A stretch of DNA of 64,000 nt from Streptomyces sp. APSN-46.1 (GTDB taxonomy: Bacteria; Actinomycetota; Actinomycetes; Streptomycetales; Streptomycetaceae): the NCBI RefSeq assembly GCF_022815725.1, contig NZ_JALGRF010000015.1, positions 1 to 64,000 of the forward strand, read 5' to 3'. The notes beneath the pieces were generated by a model, which worked only from the letters and a program-made list of their open reading frames with translations, made no database searches and had not been told where the DNA came from. Positions within the stretch are counted from its first letter, which is position 1; each line of letters opens with the position of its first letter. Positions 43,169 to 51,076 of the stretch are shown here, piece by piece. Made by a program: the position numbers and the translations under genes.

Positions 43169-44434
43169 TTACGTGACGTCGGTGACGCGTAGGACCTCGG
43201 TGATGCCGCGCGCCGCGAGATGCGCCCGGTCCCCGGCGAGTTCGGCCAGCACCACCGCCGGCCGGACCCCCTGGGCCGTCAGCGCCGCCCATGCCTCGAA
43301 GAACGCGCCACCCGGGGCGCACACCGAACGCCGAGGCGCCGCCTCCGCCCCGCCGACGTCCACCGCGAGCGCGGTGGACCGTACGGCCGGGCGGTGTTCC
43401 CGGCCCCGCCACTCCCGGGCGACGCGGGCGACGACCGCGCCGGCGGGCTTGACGGCGCGGTCGTTGGTGAGCAGGCCGAGGTCGTACTCCAGCTCGGGGA
43501 AGTCCGCGAGCTCCCGCGACACGTCGTGCGAGCACCACCAGGTGACCCCCCAGAGGTCCGGACAGTCCAGGGCCCCCGCGAGCGTGGCGGCCGTGAACTC
43601 CGCCGCGTGCTCCGGCTCGATCAGCGGCGCGGGCGCCCCGACCTCCTGGAGCCATACCGGGCGGCGCGGATCGCGGGCCCAGGCCTTCGAGAGCTCGATC
43701 AGGTACGCGGCGTGGTGCTCGGTGGCCGTCCCGGTCCGGCCGTGGCGTTGGGCGGTGCCGTTGAACACCCAGGAGTGCACGGCGGTGGCGGCGCCGAGCC
43801 GGGCCGCCTGGGCGACGGTGAACGGGTGCCCGTCCCGGTACCAGGCGGCGTCGTACTCGGCGTGCAGATGGAACCGTCCCGGCGCGCCCTTCTCGCACGC
43901 GGCGAGCATCCTCTCCAGCCACCGGTCCGCCTGCTCCCGGGTGATCCGGTCGGGGGCGGGGTGCGGGGCGTCGGAGAACTGGTTGATCTCGTTGCCGACG
44001 GTCACGCCGAGGAAGTTCGGCCGGTCGGCGAGGGCGGCGGCCAGCGTACGCAGGTACTCCTCCTGACCGGCGACCACCTCCGGATCGCTGAAGATGTTCC
44101 TCCGGTGCCAGGTCGTGGTCCACGCGGGAAGGAAGTCGAAGCTCGACAAGTGCCCTTGCAGCCCGTCCACGTTGACGTCGAGGCCGCGATCTGCCGCCGC
44201 GTCGGTCAGCGCCACGAGCTGCTCGACGGCACGCGGCCGGATCAGCGTGCGATTCGGCTGGAACAGCGGCCACAGCGGGAACACCCGAATGTGGTCCAGA
44301 CCGAGTGCGGCGACCGAGTCGAGGTCGGCCCTCACCTCGTCGAGGTCGAAGTCCAGCCAGTGGTGGAACCAGCCGCGGCTCGGGGTGTAGTTGGCGCCGA
44401 AGCGCAGCGGACGAGGGGTGGCTTCCTCGTGCAT
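43169..44434 (-). CDS. GH5-like glycoside hydrolase, probable beta-mannosidase (GH5_18-type)
   Basis: 421 aa from ATG 44434 (MHEEATPRPLRFGANYTPSRGWFHHW), with AGGA about 9 nt upstream. A TIM barrel with the clan-A pair VTVGNEINQF (acid/base E149 after N148) and VWLQEVGAP (nucleophile E264). TPSRGWFHHWLDFD and WGVTWWCSHD line the pocket. No signal peptide, so it acts inside the cell. Known GH5_18 enzymes cut Man-beta-1,4-GlcNAc, which is the core left when an ENGase product is trimmed. Placement beside GH85 and a ROK kinase supports that role. The subfamily call is from memory of sequence style, and other beta-glycosidase activity is possible. Confidence 0.8.
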   Translation of the reverse strand: MHEEATPRPLRFGANYTPSRGWFHHWLDFDLDEVRADLDSVAALGLDHIRVFPLWPLFQPNRTLIRPRAVEQLVALTDAAADRGLDVNVDGLQGHLSSFDFLPAWTTTWHRRNIFSDPEVVAGQEEYLRTLAAALADRPNFLGVTVGNEINQFSDAPHPAPDRITREQADRWLERMLAACEKGAPGRFHLHAEYDAAWYRDGHPFTVAQAARLGAATAVHSWVFNGTAQRHGRTGTATEHHAAYLIELSKAWARDPRRPVWLQEVGAPAPLIEPEHAAEFTAATLAGALDCPDLWGVTWWCSHDVSRELADFPELEYDLGLLTNDRAVKPAGAVVARVAREWRGREHRPAVRSTALAVDVGGAEAAPRRSVCAPGGAFFEAWAALTAQGVRPAVVLAELAGDRAHLAARGITEVLRVTDVT

Positions 44435-44498
44435 GAGGCGTCCTGGAGTTCTGGGGAATTCGCCGGGTGACGCACAACCTGCCGGTGCCATGAGGGAA

Positions 44499-44504
44499 AG
44501 TCAA
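44499..44504 (-). promoter_or_regulatory. Candidate -35 of the GH5-GH85 operon
   Basis: TTGACT on the minus strand, with CAGGTT about 18 bp downstream as a possible -10. TGAGGG at 44491-44496 inside the spacer matches one half of the palindrome at 44563-44579. Confidence 0.4.
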
Positions 44505-44562
44505 CAGGGCCACCGGAGCAGGGTACTTATGCGCTTCAGGCCCGTTGACACAAGGGCTCTGG

Positions 44563-44579
44563 CCCTCACAGGATGAGGG
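44563..44579. promoter_or_regulatory. Palindrome CCCTCA-N5-TGAGGG in the GH5/lacI divergent region
   Basis: Perfect 6-5-6 inverted repeat. On the plus strand it overlaps a possible lacI promoter, TTGACA (44545-44550), 18 bp, CAGGAT (44569-44574). It is a reasonable operator for the divergent LacI-type repressor, although the odd-length centre is unlike the even CG-centred LacI sites. Confidence 0.45.
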
Positions 44580-44698
44580 GGCTAATGCGGTTTAGTTTCG
44601 CGTCCCGCAAGGAAGTACGCGGAAATAGGCGGTCCGCCGGGGCGGGATCGCGTACGGTCCGGCCATCGAAGTCGGCGTCACCGAAGGATGAGGCAGGC

Positions 44699-45727
44699 AT
44701 GGCCCGCAGACCCACCATCAAGGACATCGCCCGCCGGGCCGGGGTGTCGCAGAGCGCCGTCTCCTTCGCGCTCAACGACCGGCCCGGGGTCTCCCAGGAG
44801 ACCCGCGCCCGGATCCGCCGCGTCGCCGAGGAACTCGGCTGGCAGCCCAACAGCGCCGCCCGCGCCCTGTCCGGCGAGCGCTCCGGCGCGGTCGGCCTCG
44901 TCCTCGCCCGCCCCGCGCACACCCTCGGCGTGGAGTCGTTCTTCCTCCAACTCGTGTCGGGCATCCAGGAGGTGCTCGCGGCCGGCCGGATCGCGCTGCT
45001 GTTCCAGGTGGTGGAGGACATGGAGGCGGAATGCGCCGTCTACCGGCGCTGGTGGGCCGAACGCCGCGTGGACGGCGTCCTCGTCGTCGACCCGCGTACG
45101 CAGGACCCGCGCCCGGCCCTGCTCGAACAGCTGGCCCTGCCCTCGGTGATGATCGGCGGGGCGGGCGGGGGCACGCTCTCCTGCGTGTGGGCCGACGACG
45201 CCCGGGCCATGACCCAGGTCCTGGAGCACCTCCACACGCTGGGCCACCGCCGGATCACCCACATCGCCGGCCTGCCCGGCCTCGCCCACACCGCCCGCCG
45301 GACGGCCTCGCTGCGCACCGAGGCGGCGCGGCTGGGACTCCGCCCCGACCAGGTGCGCTCCGTGGTCACCGACTACTCCGACGCCGAGGGCGCGGCGGCC
45401 ACCCGCCGGGTCCTCGCCGAACCCGAGCCGCCCACCGCCCTCGTCTACGACAACGACGTGATGGCGGTGGCCGGCAGTGCCGTCGCCGCCGAGCTGGCCA
45501 TCCCCGTGCCGGACCGGCTGTCGATCGTGGCCTGGGACGACTCCGCGCTGTGCCGGGTCACCCATCCCCGGCTCACCGCCCTGGTCCGGGACACCGCGGG
45601 CTTCGGCCGGCTCGCCGCCGAGGAGCTGCTCGCCGTACTCGCCGGGGGGCCGCCGCGGGTCCGGGAGGCCGAGCAGCCCCGACTGGAGCCCCGCGAGAGT
45701 ACGGCGCCGCCCACGGCCGCATACTGA
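44699..45727 (+). CDS. LacI-family transcriptional regulator
   Basis: 342 aa from ATG 44699 (MARRPTIKDIARRAGVSQSAVSFALNDRPGVSQETRARIRRVAEELGW). The LacI helix-turn-helix and hinge (QPNSAARALSGERSGAVGLV) are followed by a periplasmic-binding-like sugar domain ending LSIVAWDDSALCRVTHPRLTALVRD. It is divergent from the GH5/GH85 operon and 27 bp upstream of the ROK kinase, so it is the expected repressor of glycan use, relieved by a GlcNAc- or mannose-containing sugar. Confidence 0.93.
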   Translation: MARRPTIKDIARRAGVSQSAVSFALNDRPGVSQETRARIRRVAEELGWQPNSAARALSGERSGAVGLVLARPAHTLGVESFFLQLVSGIQEVLAAGRIALLFQVVEDMEAECAVYRRWWAERRVDGVLVVDPRTQDPRPALLEQLALPSVMIGGAGGGTLSCVWADDARAMTQVLEHLHTLGHRRITHIAGLPGLAHTARRTASLRTEAARLGLRPDQVRSVVTDYSDAEGAAATRRVLAEPEPPTALVYDNDVMAVAGSAVAAELAIPVPDRLSIVAWDDSALCRVTHPRLTALVRDTAGFGRLAAEELLAVLAGGPPRVREAEQPRLEPRESTAPPTAAY

Positions 45728-45754
45728 ATTCCGACCCCTTCCTGGAGCGCCACC

Positions 45755-46810
45755 GTGACCACTCACACCTCCGACTCCCGCAGCCCCCGCGCCTCCGCCT
45801 CGGCGGCGGGTCTGACGGTGGCGATCGACATCGGCGGTACGAAGATCGCCGGCGCGCTGGTGCGTCCCGACGGCACGATGACGGCCACCACCCGCCGCCC
45901 CACCCCCCGGGGCGTGGACGGCGAGGCCGTCTTCGGCGCCGTCGCGGAGGTCATCGCCGAGCTCGCGGGCTCCCCGCTCTGGCCCTCGGTGGTCCGCTGC
46001 GGGATCGGCAGCGCCGGCCCGGTGGACACCTCGCGCGGCACGGTGAGCCCGGTGAACATCGGGGCGTGGCGCGCGTTCCCGATCCAGGCCCGGGTCTCGG
46101 CGGAACTGGCCCGCCACGGCGCCGCCGTACCGACGGTGCTGGCCGGGGACGGCGTGGCGATGACCGCGGCCGAGCACTGGCTGGGCGCGGCCCGGGGTCA
46201 TGCGAACGCCCTGTGCATGGTGGTCTCCACCGGTGTGGGCGGCGGACTGATCCTGAACAACCAGCTCCACCCGGGCCCCACTGGCAACGCGGGCCACATC
46301 GGCCACATCAGCGTCGCCTTCGACGGCACGGGCGGCTCCGGCGACGGCTACGGCTACGGCGTCGGCGAGGGCTCCGGCAAGGGCTCCGGCGAAGGCGAGC
46401 GGTGCGCGTGCGGCGGCCTCGGCTGCGTCGAGTCCATCGCCTCGGGCACCGCCATCGCCCGCTGGGCCCTCGCCCGGGGCTGGACCCCCGCGGGGGATGC
46501 CACGGCGGCCGGGGTGGCCGTGGCCGCCGAGGCCGGCGATCCGATCGCCCTGGCGGCCTTCGACCGCGCGGGCCGCGCCCTGGCCGCCGCCATCGCGGCC
46601 ACCGCGACCCTGGTCGAGACGGACATCGCCGTCATCGGCGGCGGGGTCGCGGCCTCGGGGGACACCCTCTTCGGGCCGATCCGGGCGCACCTGGGCTCGT
46701 ACGCCACGCTGTCCTTCGTACGGGACCTCCAGGTGGTCCCGGCCTCGCTCGGCACCCACGCGGGTCTGATCGGCGCGGCGGCGGCCGCCCTCAGCCTCCT
46801 GCCGGCGTAG
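45755..46810 (+). CDS. ROK-family sugar kinase
   Basis: 351 aa from GTG 45755, with GGAGC about 9 nt upstream. N-terminal ATP-binding DIGGTKIAGALV (about 25-36), sugar-binding GIGSAGPVD, catalytic Asp in LAGDGVAM, GxGGG-type STGVGGGLI, and a zinc site C217-x-C219-x4-C224 (CACGGLGCVE). A low-complexity Gly/Ser/Glu insertion (about 190-215) sits immediately before the zinc loop. There is no helix-turn-helix, so it is a kinase rather than a NagC-type repressor. It likely phosphorylates GlcNAc, mannose or glucose released by the neighbouring glycosidases. Convergent with the next gene. Confidence 0.92.
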   Translation: MTTHTSDSRSPRASASAAGLTVAIDIGGTKIAGALVRPDGTMTATTRRPTPRGVDGEAVFGAVAEVIAELAGSPLWPSVVRCGIGSAGPVDTSRGTVSPVNIGAWRAFPIQARVSAELARHGAAVPTVLAGDGVAMTAAEHWLGAARGHANALCMVVSTGVGGGLILNNQLHPGPTGNAGHIGHISVAFDGTGGSGDGYGYGVGEGSGKGSGEGERCACGGLGCVESIASGTAIARWALARGWTPAGDATAAGVAVAAEAGDPIALAAFDRAGRALAAAIAATATLVETDIAVIGGGVAASGDTLFGPIRAHLGSYATLSFVRDLQVVPASLGTHAGLIGAAAAALSLLPA

Positions 46811-46833
46811 CGGCAGGATCTAAGGCCTACGGC

Positions 46834-47829
46834 CTACGGCTTCACGGAGCGGTAGTACCGCCGCGCGCCCTCGTGCAGGTCCAGCGGGTCCGTGTAGATC
46901 GCCGTCCGGAGATCCACCAGCTGCGCCGCGTGCACCTCGTGCCCGATGCGGTCCCGGCTGAGGATCACCGTGCGCGTGAACCGCTCCGTCAGCCGGGGGT
47001 CGGTCGCCTCCGTCGTGACCAGGAGGTTCGGCACGGCCAGGGTGGCCACCGCCGACGTGTTGCGTGCCCGCGCGTACGCGTCCTGCGCCATCACCGCCGC
47101 CCGGTAGTACCGCGCCGGACTCCCGCCGCCCTGCAACGGCTCCACCAGGTCGCCCAGCTGCACGAGCCGGATCTCGAACCGCTCCGACAGCTCCCGCACC
47201 GCGTTCGTCGGGAGCCCGCCGGACCAGAAGAACGCGTCGATCCGGCCGGCTTCCAGCTCGGCCGGCATGGCGTCGATGCCGATGGACACCGGGGTGATGT
47301 CCCGCGCCGGGTCCAGCTTGGCCGCCGCCAGCAGCCGGTCCGCGATGAGCCGCACCCCGGAGCCGCTCTGACCGACCGCGACCCGCTTGCCCTTGAGGTC
47401 CCGCGCCGACTGCACCGGCGACCCGGCGGGCACCACCAGTTGCACGTAGTCGTCGTAGAGCCGCGCGACACCGCGCAGCGACGTCGCGCCCGGCTTCCCG
47501 TCGGCCTGGTACTTGGCGACCGCGTCGGCCGTCGCCACCGTGAAGTCCGCCTGGCCCGTGGCCACCCGCTGGAGGTTCTGCTGAGAGCCCTCGCTCGTCT
47601 CCAGGCGTACGTCCACCCCGGGCACGTCCCTCGCGAGCGCCTGCTGGAGCAGCTCGCCGTAGCGGTGGTAGACGCCGGTACGGACCCCCGTGCTGAAGGT
47701 GAGCCCGCCCTTCGGCTCCGGCTCCCCGAAGGGCCTCAGCCACCACACCAGGGCCGCGAGCACGGCCAGCACGACGACCAGGCCCCGCAGGACGCGGCGC
47801 CTGCTGATCCGGGGCAGTACGAGGTGCAT
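46834..47829 (-). CDS. TAXI-family TRAP transporter solute-binding protein
   Basis: 331 aa from ATG 47829. An N-terminal signal anchor (RRRVLRGLVVVLAVLAALVWWL, about 10-31) places the rest outside. TAXI features: LTFSTGVRTGVYHRYGELLQQAL, TSEGSQQNLQRVATGQADFTVATADAV, KGKRVAVGQSGSGVRLIADRLL, DAMPAELEAGRIDAFFWSGGLPTNAV. The usual TRAP permease genes (fused DctQM) are not adjacent, so the protein is an orphan receptor or signals to a partner elsewhere. Ligand unknown. CAGGAT lies 7 nt before the start. Confidence 0.9.
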   Translation of the reverse strand: MHLVLPRISRRRVLRGLVVVLAVLAALVWWLRPFGEPEPKGGLTFSTGVRTGVYHRYGELLQQALARDVPGVDVRLETSEGSQQNLQRVATGQADFTVATADAVAKYQADGKPGATSLRGVARLYDDYVQLVVPAGSPVQSARDLKGKRVAVGQSGSGVRLIADRLLAAAKLDPARDITPVSIGIDAMPAELEAGRIDAFFWSGGLPTNAVRELSERFEIRLVQLGDLVEPLQGGGSPARYYRAAVMAQDAYARARNTSAVATLAVPNLLVTTEATDPRLTERFTRTVILSRDRIGHEVHAAQLVDLRTAIYTDPLDLHEGARRYYRSVKP

Positions 47830-47921
47830 GGCCGCGATCCTGCCAGCCGCCCGCCGTCCTGTCACGGCCGGCCCGCCCCCACCGCCGGCCACCGGGGACC
47901 GGAGGGCTCCCCGGTACCACC

Positions 47922-47927
47922 TACCCT
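47922..47927 (+). promoter_or_regulatory. Candidate -10 (TACCCT) of miaB, leaderless
   Basis: TACCCT, 6 nt, ATG; no Shine-Dalgarno sequence in between. Confidence 0.45.
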
Positions 47928-47933
47928 TGTCGC

Positions 47934-49475
47934 ATGACCAGCAGCAGCGACCGGAGCCCGGCCATCGACACGGACGTCATGGGAACAGACGTCAAGGGAA
48001 CATACGAGGTGCGCACCTACGGGTGCCAGATGAACGTGCACGACTCCGAGCGACTGTCCGGTCTGCTGGAGGGCGCGGGATACGTGCGCGCCCCCGAGAG
48101 CTCCGACGGGGACGCCGACGTCGTGGTGTTCAACACCTGCGCCGTCCGCGAGAACGCCGACAACAAGCTGTACGGCAACCTCGGCCGCCTCGCCCCGATG
48201 AAGACCAAGCGCCCCGGCATGCAGATCGCCGTCGGCGGCTGCCTCGCGCAGAAGGACCGCGACACCATCGTCAAGCGGGCCCCCTGGGTCGATGTCGTCT
48301 TCGGTACGCACAACATCGGCAAGCTGCCCGTCCTGCTGGAGCGCGCCCGCGTGCAGGAGCAGGCGCAGGTCGAGATCGCCGAGTCGCTGGAGGCCTTCCC
48401 CTCGACGCTGCCGACCCGCCGCGAGTCCGCGTACGCCGCCTGGGTCTCGATCTCCGTCGGCTGCAACAACACCTGCACCTTCTGCATCGTCCCGGCGCTG
48501 CGCGGCAAGGAGGAGGACCGCCGTCCCGGCGACATCCTCGCCGAGGTCGAGGCCCTGGTCGCCGAGGGCGTCTCCGAGATCACCCTGCTCGGCCAGAACG
48601 TGAACGCGTACGGTTCCGACCTGGGCGACCGCGAGGCCTTCTCGAAGCTGCTGCGCGCCTGCGGCCAGATCGAGGGCCTGGAGCGGGTCCGCTTCACCTC
48701 CCCGCACCCGCGCGACTTCACGGACGACGTGATCGCGGCGATGGCCGAGACCCCGAACGTCATGCCGCAGCTGCACATGCCGCTGCAGTCCGGCTCGGAC
48801 ACGATCCTCAAGGCGATGCGCCGCTCGTACCGGCAGGAGCGATTCCTCGGGATCATCGAGAAGGTCCGCGCCGCCATCCCGCACGCGGCGATCTCCACCG
48901 ACATCATCGTGGGCTTCCCCGGTGAGACGGAGGAGGACTTCCAGCAGACGATGCATACGGTGCGCGAGGCGCGCTTCGCGAACGCGTTCACCTTCCAGTA
49001 CTCCAAGCGCCCCGGCACCCCGGCGGCGGACATGGAGGGGCAGATCCCGAAGGAGGTCGTCCAGGACCGCTACATGCGGCTGGTCGCCCTCCAGGAGGAG
49101 ATCTCCTGGGAGGAGAACAAGAAGCAGGTCGGCCGCACGCTGGAGGTCATGGTCGCGGAGGGCGAGGGCCGCAAGGACGGTGCCACCGACCGCCTGTCGG
49201 GGCGTGCCCCGGACAACCGCCTGGTGCACTTCACGAAGCCGGACGAGGAGGTCCGCCCGGGTGACGTGGTGACCGTGGAGATCACCTACGCGGCCCCCCA
49301 CCACCTGCTGGCGGAGGGCCCGACGCATGCGGTACGCCGCACCCGCGCGGGCGACGCGTGGGAGAAGCGGAACGCCGCCCCGGCCCAGCCGGCGGGTGTC
49401 ATGCTCGGCATTCCCACCCTCGGCGTCCCGGCCCCGCTCCCGGTCGCCACCTCGGGCTGCGCCATCCCTTCCTGA
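47934..49475 (+). CDS. miaB: tRNA-2-methylthio-N6-dimethylallyladenosine synthase MiaB
   Basis: 513 aa from ATG 47934. MTTase domain with cluster cysteines in VRTYGCQMNVHDSERL, FNTCAVRENA and VGGCLAQ; radical-SAM motif CNNTCTFC (C177, C181, C184); the MiaB signature IVPALRGKEEDRRPGDI; C-terminal TRAM domain (about 420-490). It adds the methylthio group to i6A37 of tRNAs that read U-starting codons, acting after MiaA, which is encoded 1.6 kb downstream. The last 45 residues (NAAPAQPAG...SGCAIPS) are a non-conserved Ala/Pro tail. Confidence 0.96.
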   Translation: MTSSSDRSPAIDTDVMGTDVKGTYEVRTYGCQMNVHDSERLSGLLEGAGYVRAPESSDGDADVVVFNTCAVRENADNKLYGNLGRLAPMKTKRPGMQIAVGGCLAQKDRDTIVKRAPWVDVVFGTHNIGKLPVLLERARVQEQAQVEIAESLEAFPSTLPTRRESAYAAWVSISVGCNNTCTFCIVPALRGKEEDRRPGDILAEVEALVAEGVSEITLLGQNVNAYGSDLGDREAFSKLLRACGQIEGLERVRFTSPHPRDFTDDVIAAMAETPNVMPQLHMPLQSGSDTILKAMRRSYRQERFLGIIEKVRAAIPHAAISTDIIVGFPGETEEDFQQTMHTVREARFANAFTFQYSKRPGTPAADMEGQIPKEVVQDRYMRLVALQEEISWEENKKQVGRTLEVMVAEGEGRKDGATDRLSGRAPDNRLVHFTKPDEEVRPGDVVTVEITYAAPHHLLAEGPTHAVRRTRAGDAWEKRNAAPAQPAGVMLGIPTLGVPAPLPVATSGCAIPS

Positions 49476-49658
49476 CGCCGCCTCCTGACGCTCCGGTCCT
49501 GACGCCGCCGCGGGGTTCCCGCCGCGTTCCTGGCGCCGCGCGGTTCCCGCCGCGCCGGTTCCGTCCGGCGTCGCTCCGGCCCTCGCCGGTCACGGCGCGG
49601 GGCGGGCGGCGTTCCCTCCAGGCCCCCGCTCCGGCCGGCGACGGCTAGGCTGCGGATC
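49476..49658. other. miaB downstream spacer
   Basis: 183 bp with GCC/CCG-rich imperfect repeats (CCTGACGC at 49492 and 49498; GTTCCCGCCGCG and GGTTCCCGCCGCGCCGG). It holds no gene; the only signal is TAGGCT at 49646-49651, 7 nt before the next ATG, a candidate leaderless -10. Confidence 0.5.
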
Positions 49659-50369
49659 ATGCTCGTAGCCGCCGCTGTCTGCCCCGCCCCACCCCTCCTC
49701 GTGCCGGAGGTCGCGGCGGGCGCCGCCGCCGAACTCGCGGACGCCCGTACCGCCTGCTCCGACGCGCTCGCGGTCCTCGCCGCCTCCCGTCCCGACCGGC
49801 TGATCGTGGTCGGGGCCGTCGCCGACGATGACCGCGCGGGCTCGTACCCCGAAGGATCCCGCGGCAGCTTCCGCGGCTTCGGGGCCGATACCGACGTTCA
49901 GCTCGGCGAGGGCGCGGGAGGCCCGCGCCCGCTGCCCGCCTCCCTGGCCATCGCCGCCTGGCTGCTCCGGCACGCGCGGTGGGGCGCCGCGCCCGTGGAG
50001 GGCCTGGGCGTCGCGGAGCCCGTGGAGGCCGAGCGGTGCCTCCAGGCCGGCCGGGACATCGCCGCCTCCGACGAGCGGGTCGCCCTGCTCGTCATGGGCG
50101 ACGGCAGCGCCTGCCGGAGCGTGAAGGCCCCCGGATACCTCGACGAGCGCGCCGCCGGCTTCGACGAGGCAGTGGCCCGGGCCCTCGGTACGGCCGACAC
50201 CGCCGCGCTCGCGGCCCTCGACGCAGGGCTCGCCCGGGAGCTCAAGGCCGCCGGACGAGCCCCCTGGCAGGTGCTCGCGGGCGCCGCCGAGGGCGCGGGG
50301 CTCGACGGCCGCCTGCTGTACGAGGACGCCCCGTACGGCGTCGGCTACTTCGTGGCCGCCTGGTCCTGA
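49659..50369 (+). CDS. Class III extradiol dioxygenase subunit B-like protein
   Basis: 236 aa from ATG 49659 (MLVAAAVCPAPPLLVPEVA). LigB-type fold with LIVVGAVADDDRAGSYPEGSRGSFRGFGADTDVQLG near 48-83, then VALLVMGDGSACRSVKAPGYLDERAAGFDEAVARAL and the C-terminal YGVGYFVAAW. Members are found between miaB and miaA in many actinobacteria, without aromatic-degradation genes. The His metal ligands of real extradiol enzymes are not obvious, so oxygenase activity is doubtful. Followed by a strong bidirectional hairpin. Confidence 0.88.
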   Translation: MLVAAAVCPAPPLLVPEVAAGAAAELADARTACSDALAVLAASRPDRLIVVGAVADDDRAGSYPEGSRGSFRGFGADTDVQLGEGAGGPRPLPASLAIAAWLLRHARWGAAPVEGLGVAEPVEAERCLQAGRDIAASDERVALLVMGDGSACRSVKAPGYLDERAAGFDEAVARALGTADTAALAALDAGLARELKAAGRAPWQVLAGAAEGAGLDGRLLYEDAPYGVGYFVAAWS

Positions 50370-50392
50370 AACCCGCCCGGGCAGGGCATGTC

Positions 50393-50426
50393 AAAGGGGC
50401 GCGGGAACCGCTACCCGCGCCCCTTT
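50393..50426. terminator. Bidirectional terminator between convergent genes
   Basis: Perfect 13-bp stem AAAGGGGCGCGGG / CCCGCGCCCCTTT with an 8-nt loop. A-rich and T-rich ends on the two sides make it work in both directions, between the plus gene ending at 50369 and the minus gene ending at 50437. Confidence 0.88.
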
Positions 50427-50436
50427 CGTGACCGCG

Positions 50437-50682
50437 TCAGGAATCCGCCGGCGGCGTCGGCCCGCCGGGGGAGTCCTTGTGCGCGATCTTGCCCAGGGCG
50501 TCCTTCGCCTTGCCCGCACCGGTCGTGATCCGGTCGCTGTACTTGCCGTGGGTCTTCGAGTCCACGACCTTGGCGACCTTGTCGAGCTTCTCGCCGATCC
50601 TGCCCTCGTGCTGCTGCGCGAGGTCGCCGACCTTCTCCTTCGCCGGAGCGAGCTTGGCCTTCAGATTGTCCAGCAGGCCCAT
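50437..50682 (-). CDS. MT0933-like antitoxin-family small protein (orphan)
   Basis: 81 aa from ATG 50682 (MGLLDNLKAKLAPAKEKVGDLAQQHEGRIGEKLDKVAKVVDSKTHGKYSDRI). The pattern of amphipathic helix, D-x-KT-x-GKYSD-x-I and a short Pro/Gly tail matches the MT0933/Rv0909 antitoxin family. No cognate toxin (such as a COG3832-type SRPBCC) lies beside it, as is common for streptomycete copies. It may be a general helical stress protein rather than a true antitoxin. The next gene upstream is 23 bp away on the same strand. Confidence 0.85.
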   Translation of the reverse strand: MGLLDNLKAKLAPAKEKVGDLAQQHEGRIGEKLDKVAKVVDSKTHGKYSDRITTGAGKAKDALGKIAHKDSPGGPTPPADS

Positions 50683-50705
50683 GGGGCACCTTCCAGTGGC
50701 GATAG

Positions 50706-50912
50706 CTACGTACGGGCGCCCTCGCCGGTCTCACTGTCCGCGGCGACCTCCGCCGACTGCTGCTTCGGGATCTCCACGGCTTCCGCCACCGGAGACTCCG
50801 CCTCAGCCGTCCCGGCCTCCTTCTCCTCGGACGCGGCCGTCGAATTCTCGGCTGCGACCTCCTCGGTCGAAGCCTCATTCTTACGGCCAAAAAAACGGCC
50901 AAAAACGCCCAT
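50706..50912 (-). CDS. Small acidic protein with rare TTT codons at its start
   Basis: 68 aa from ATG 50912, preceded by GGGAG six bases upstream; ATG 50924 is also in frame. The N-terminus MGVFGRFFGRKNE is basic and aromatic, and the rest is Glu/Ala/Ser-rich (EKEAGTAEAESPVAEAVEIPKQQSAEVAADSE), probably disordered. The first eight codons include three TTT, which is rare in this GC-rich genome, and a run of seven T in the coding strand (50895-50889). Similar small proteins occur in other streptomycetes (from memory); function unknown. Likely co-transcribed with the downstream antitoxin-family gene. Confidence 0.78.
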   Translation of the reverse strand: MGVFGRFFGRKNEASTEEVAAENSTAASEEKEAGTAEAESPVAEAVEIPKQQSAEVAADSETGEGART

Positions 50913-51076
50913 GTCTGCTCCCATAACGATACTCGTGTGAGTGAAGTTCCGCCCGGGTCGGACCGGCCTGCGCCGGGCGTACGCCCGGCCGGAACCACGC
51001 CAGGGCAACGACCCCGCCCCGGACCCGTCACGTCCCTCGATCGGGTACATGCCCGGGGGTTTGCGAGACTGGGGCC

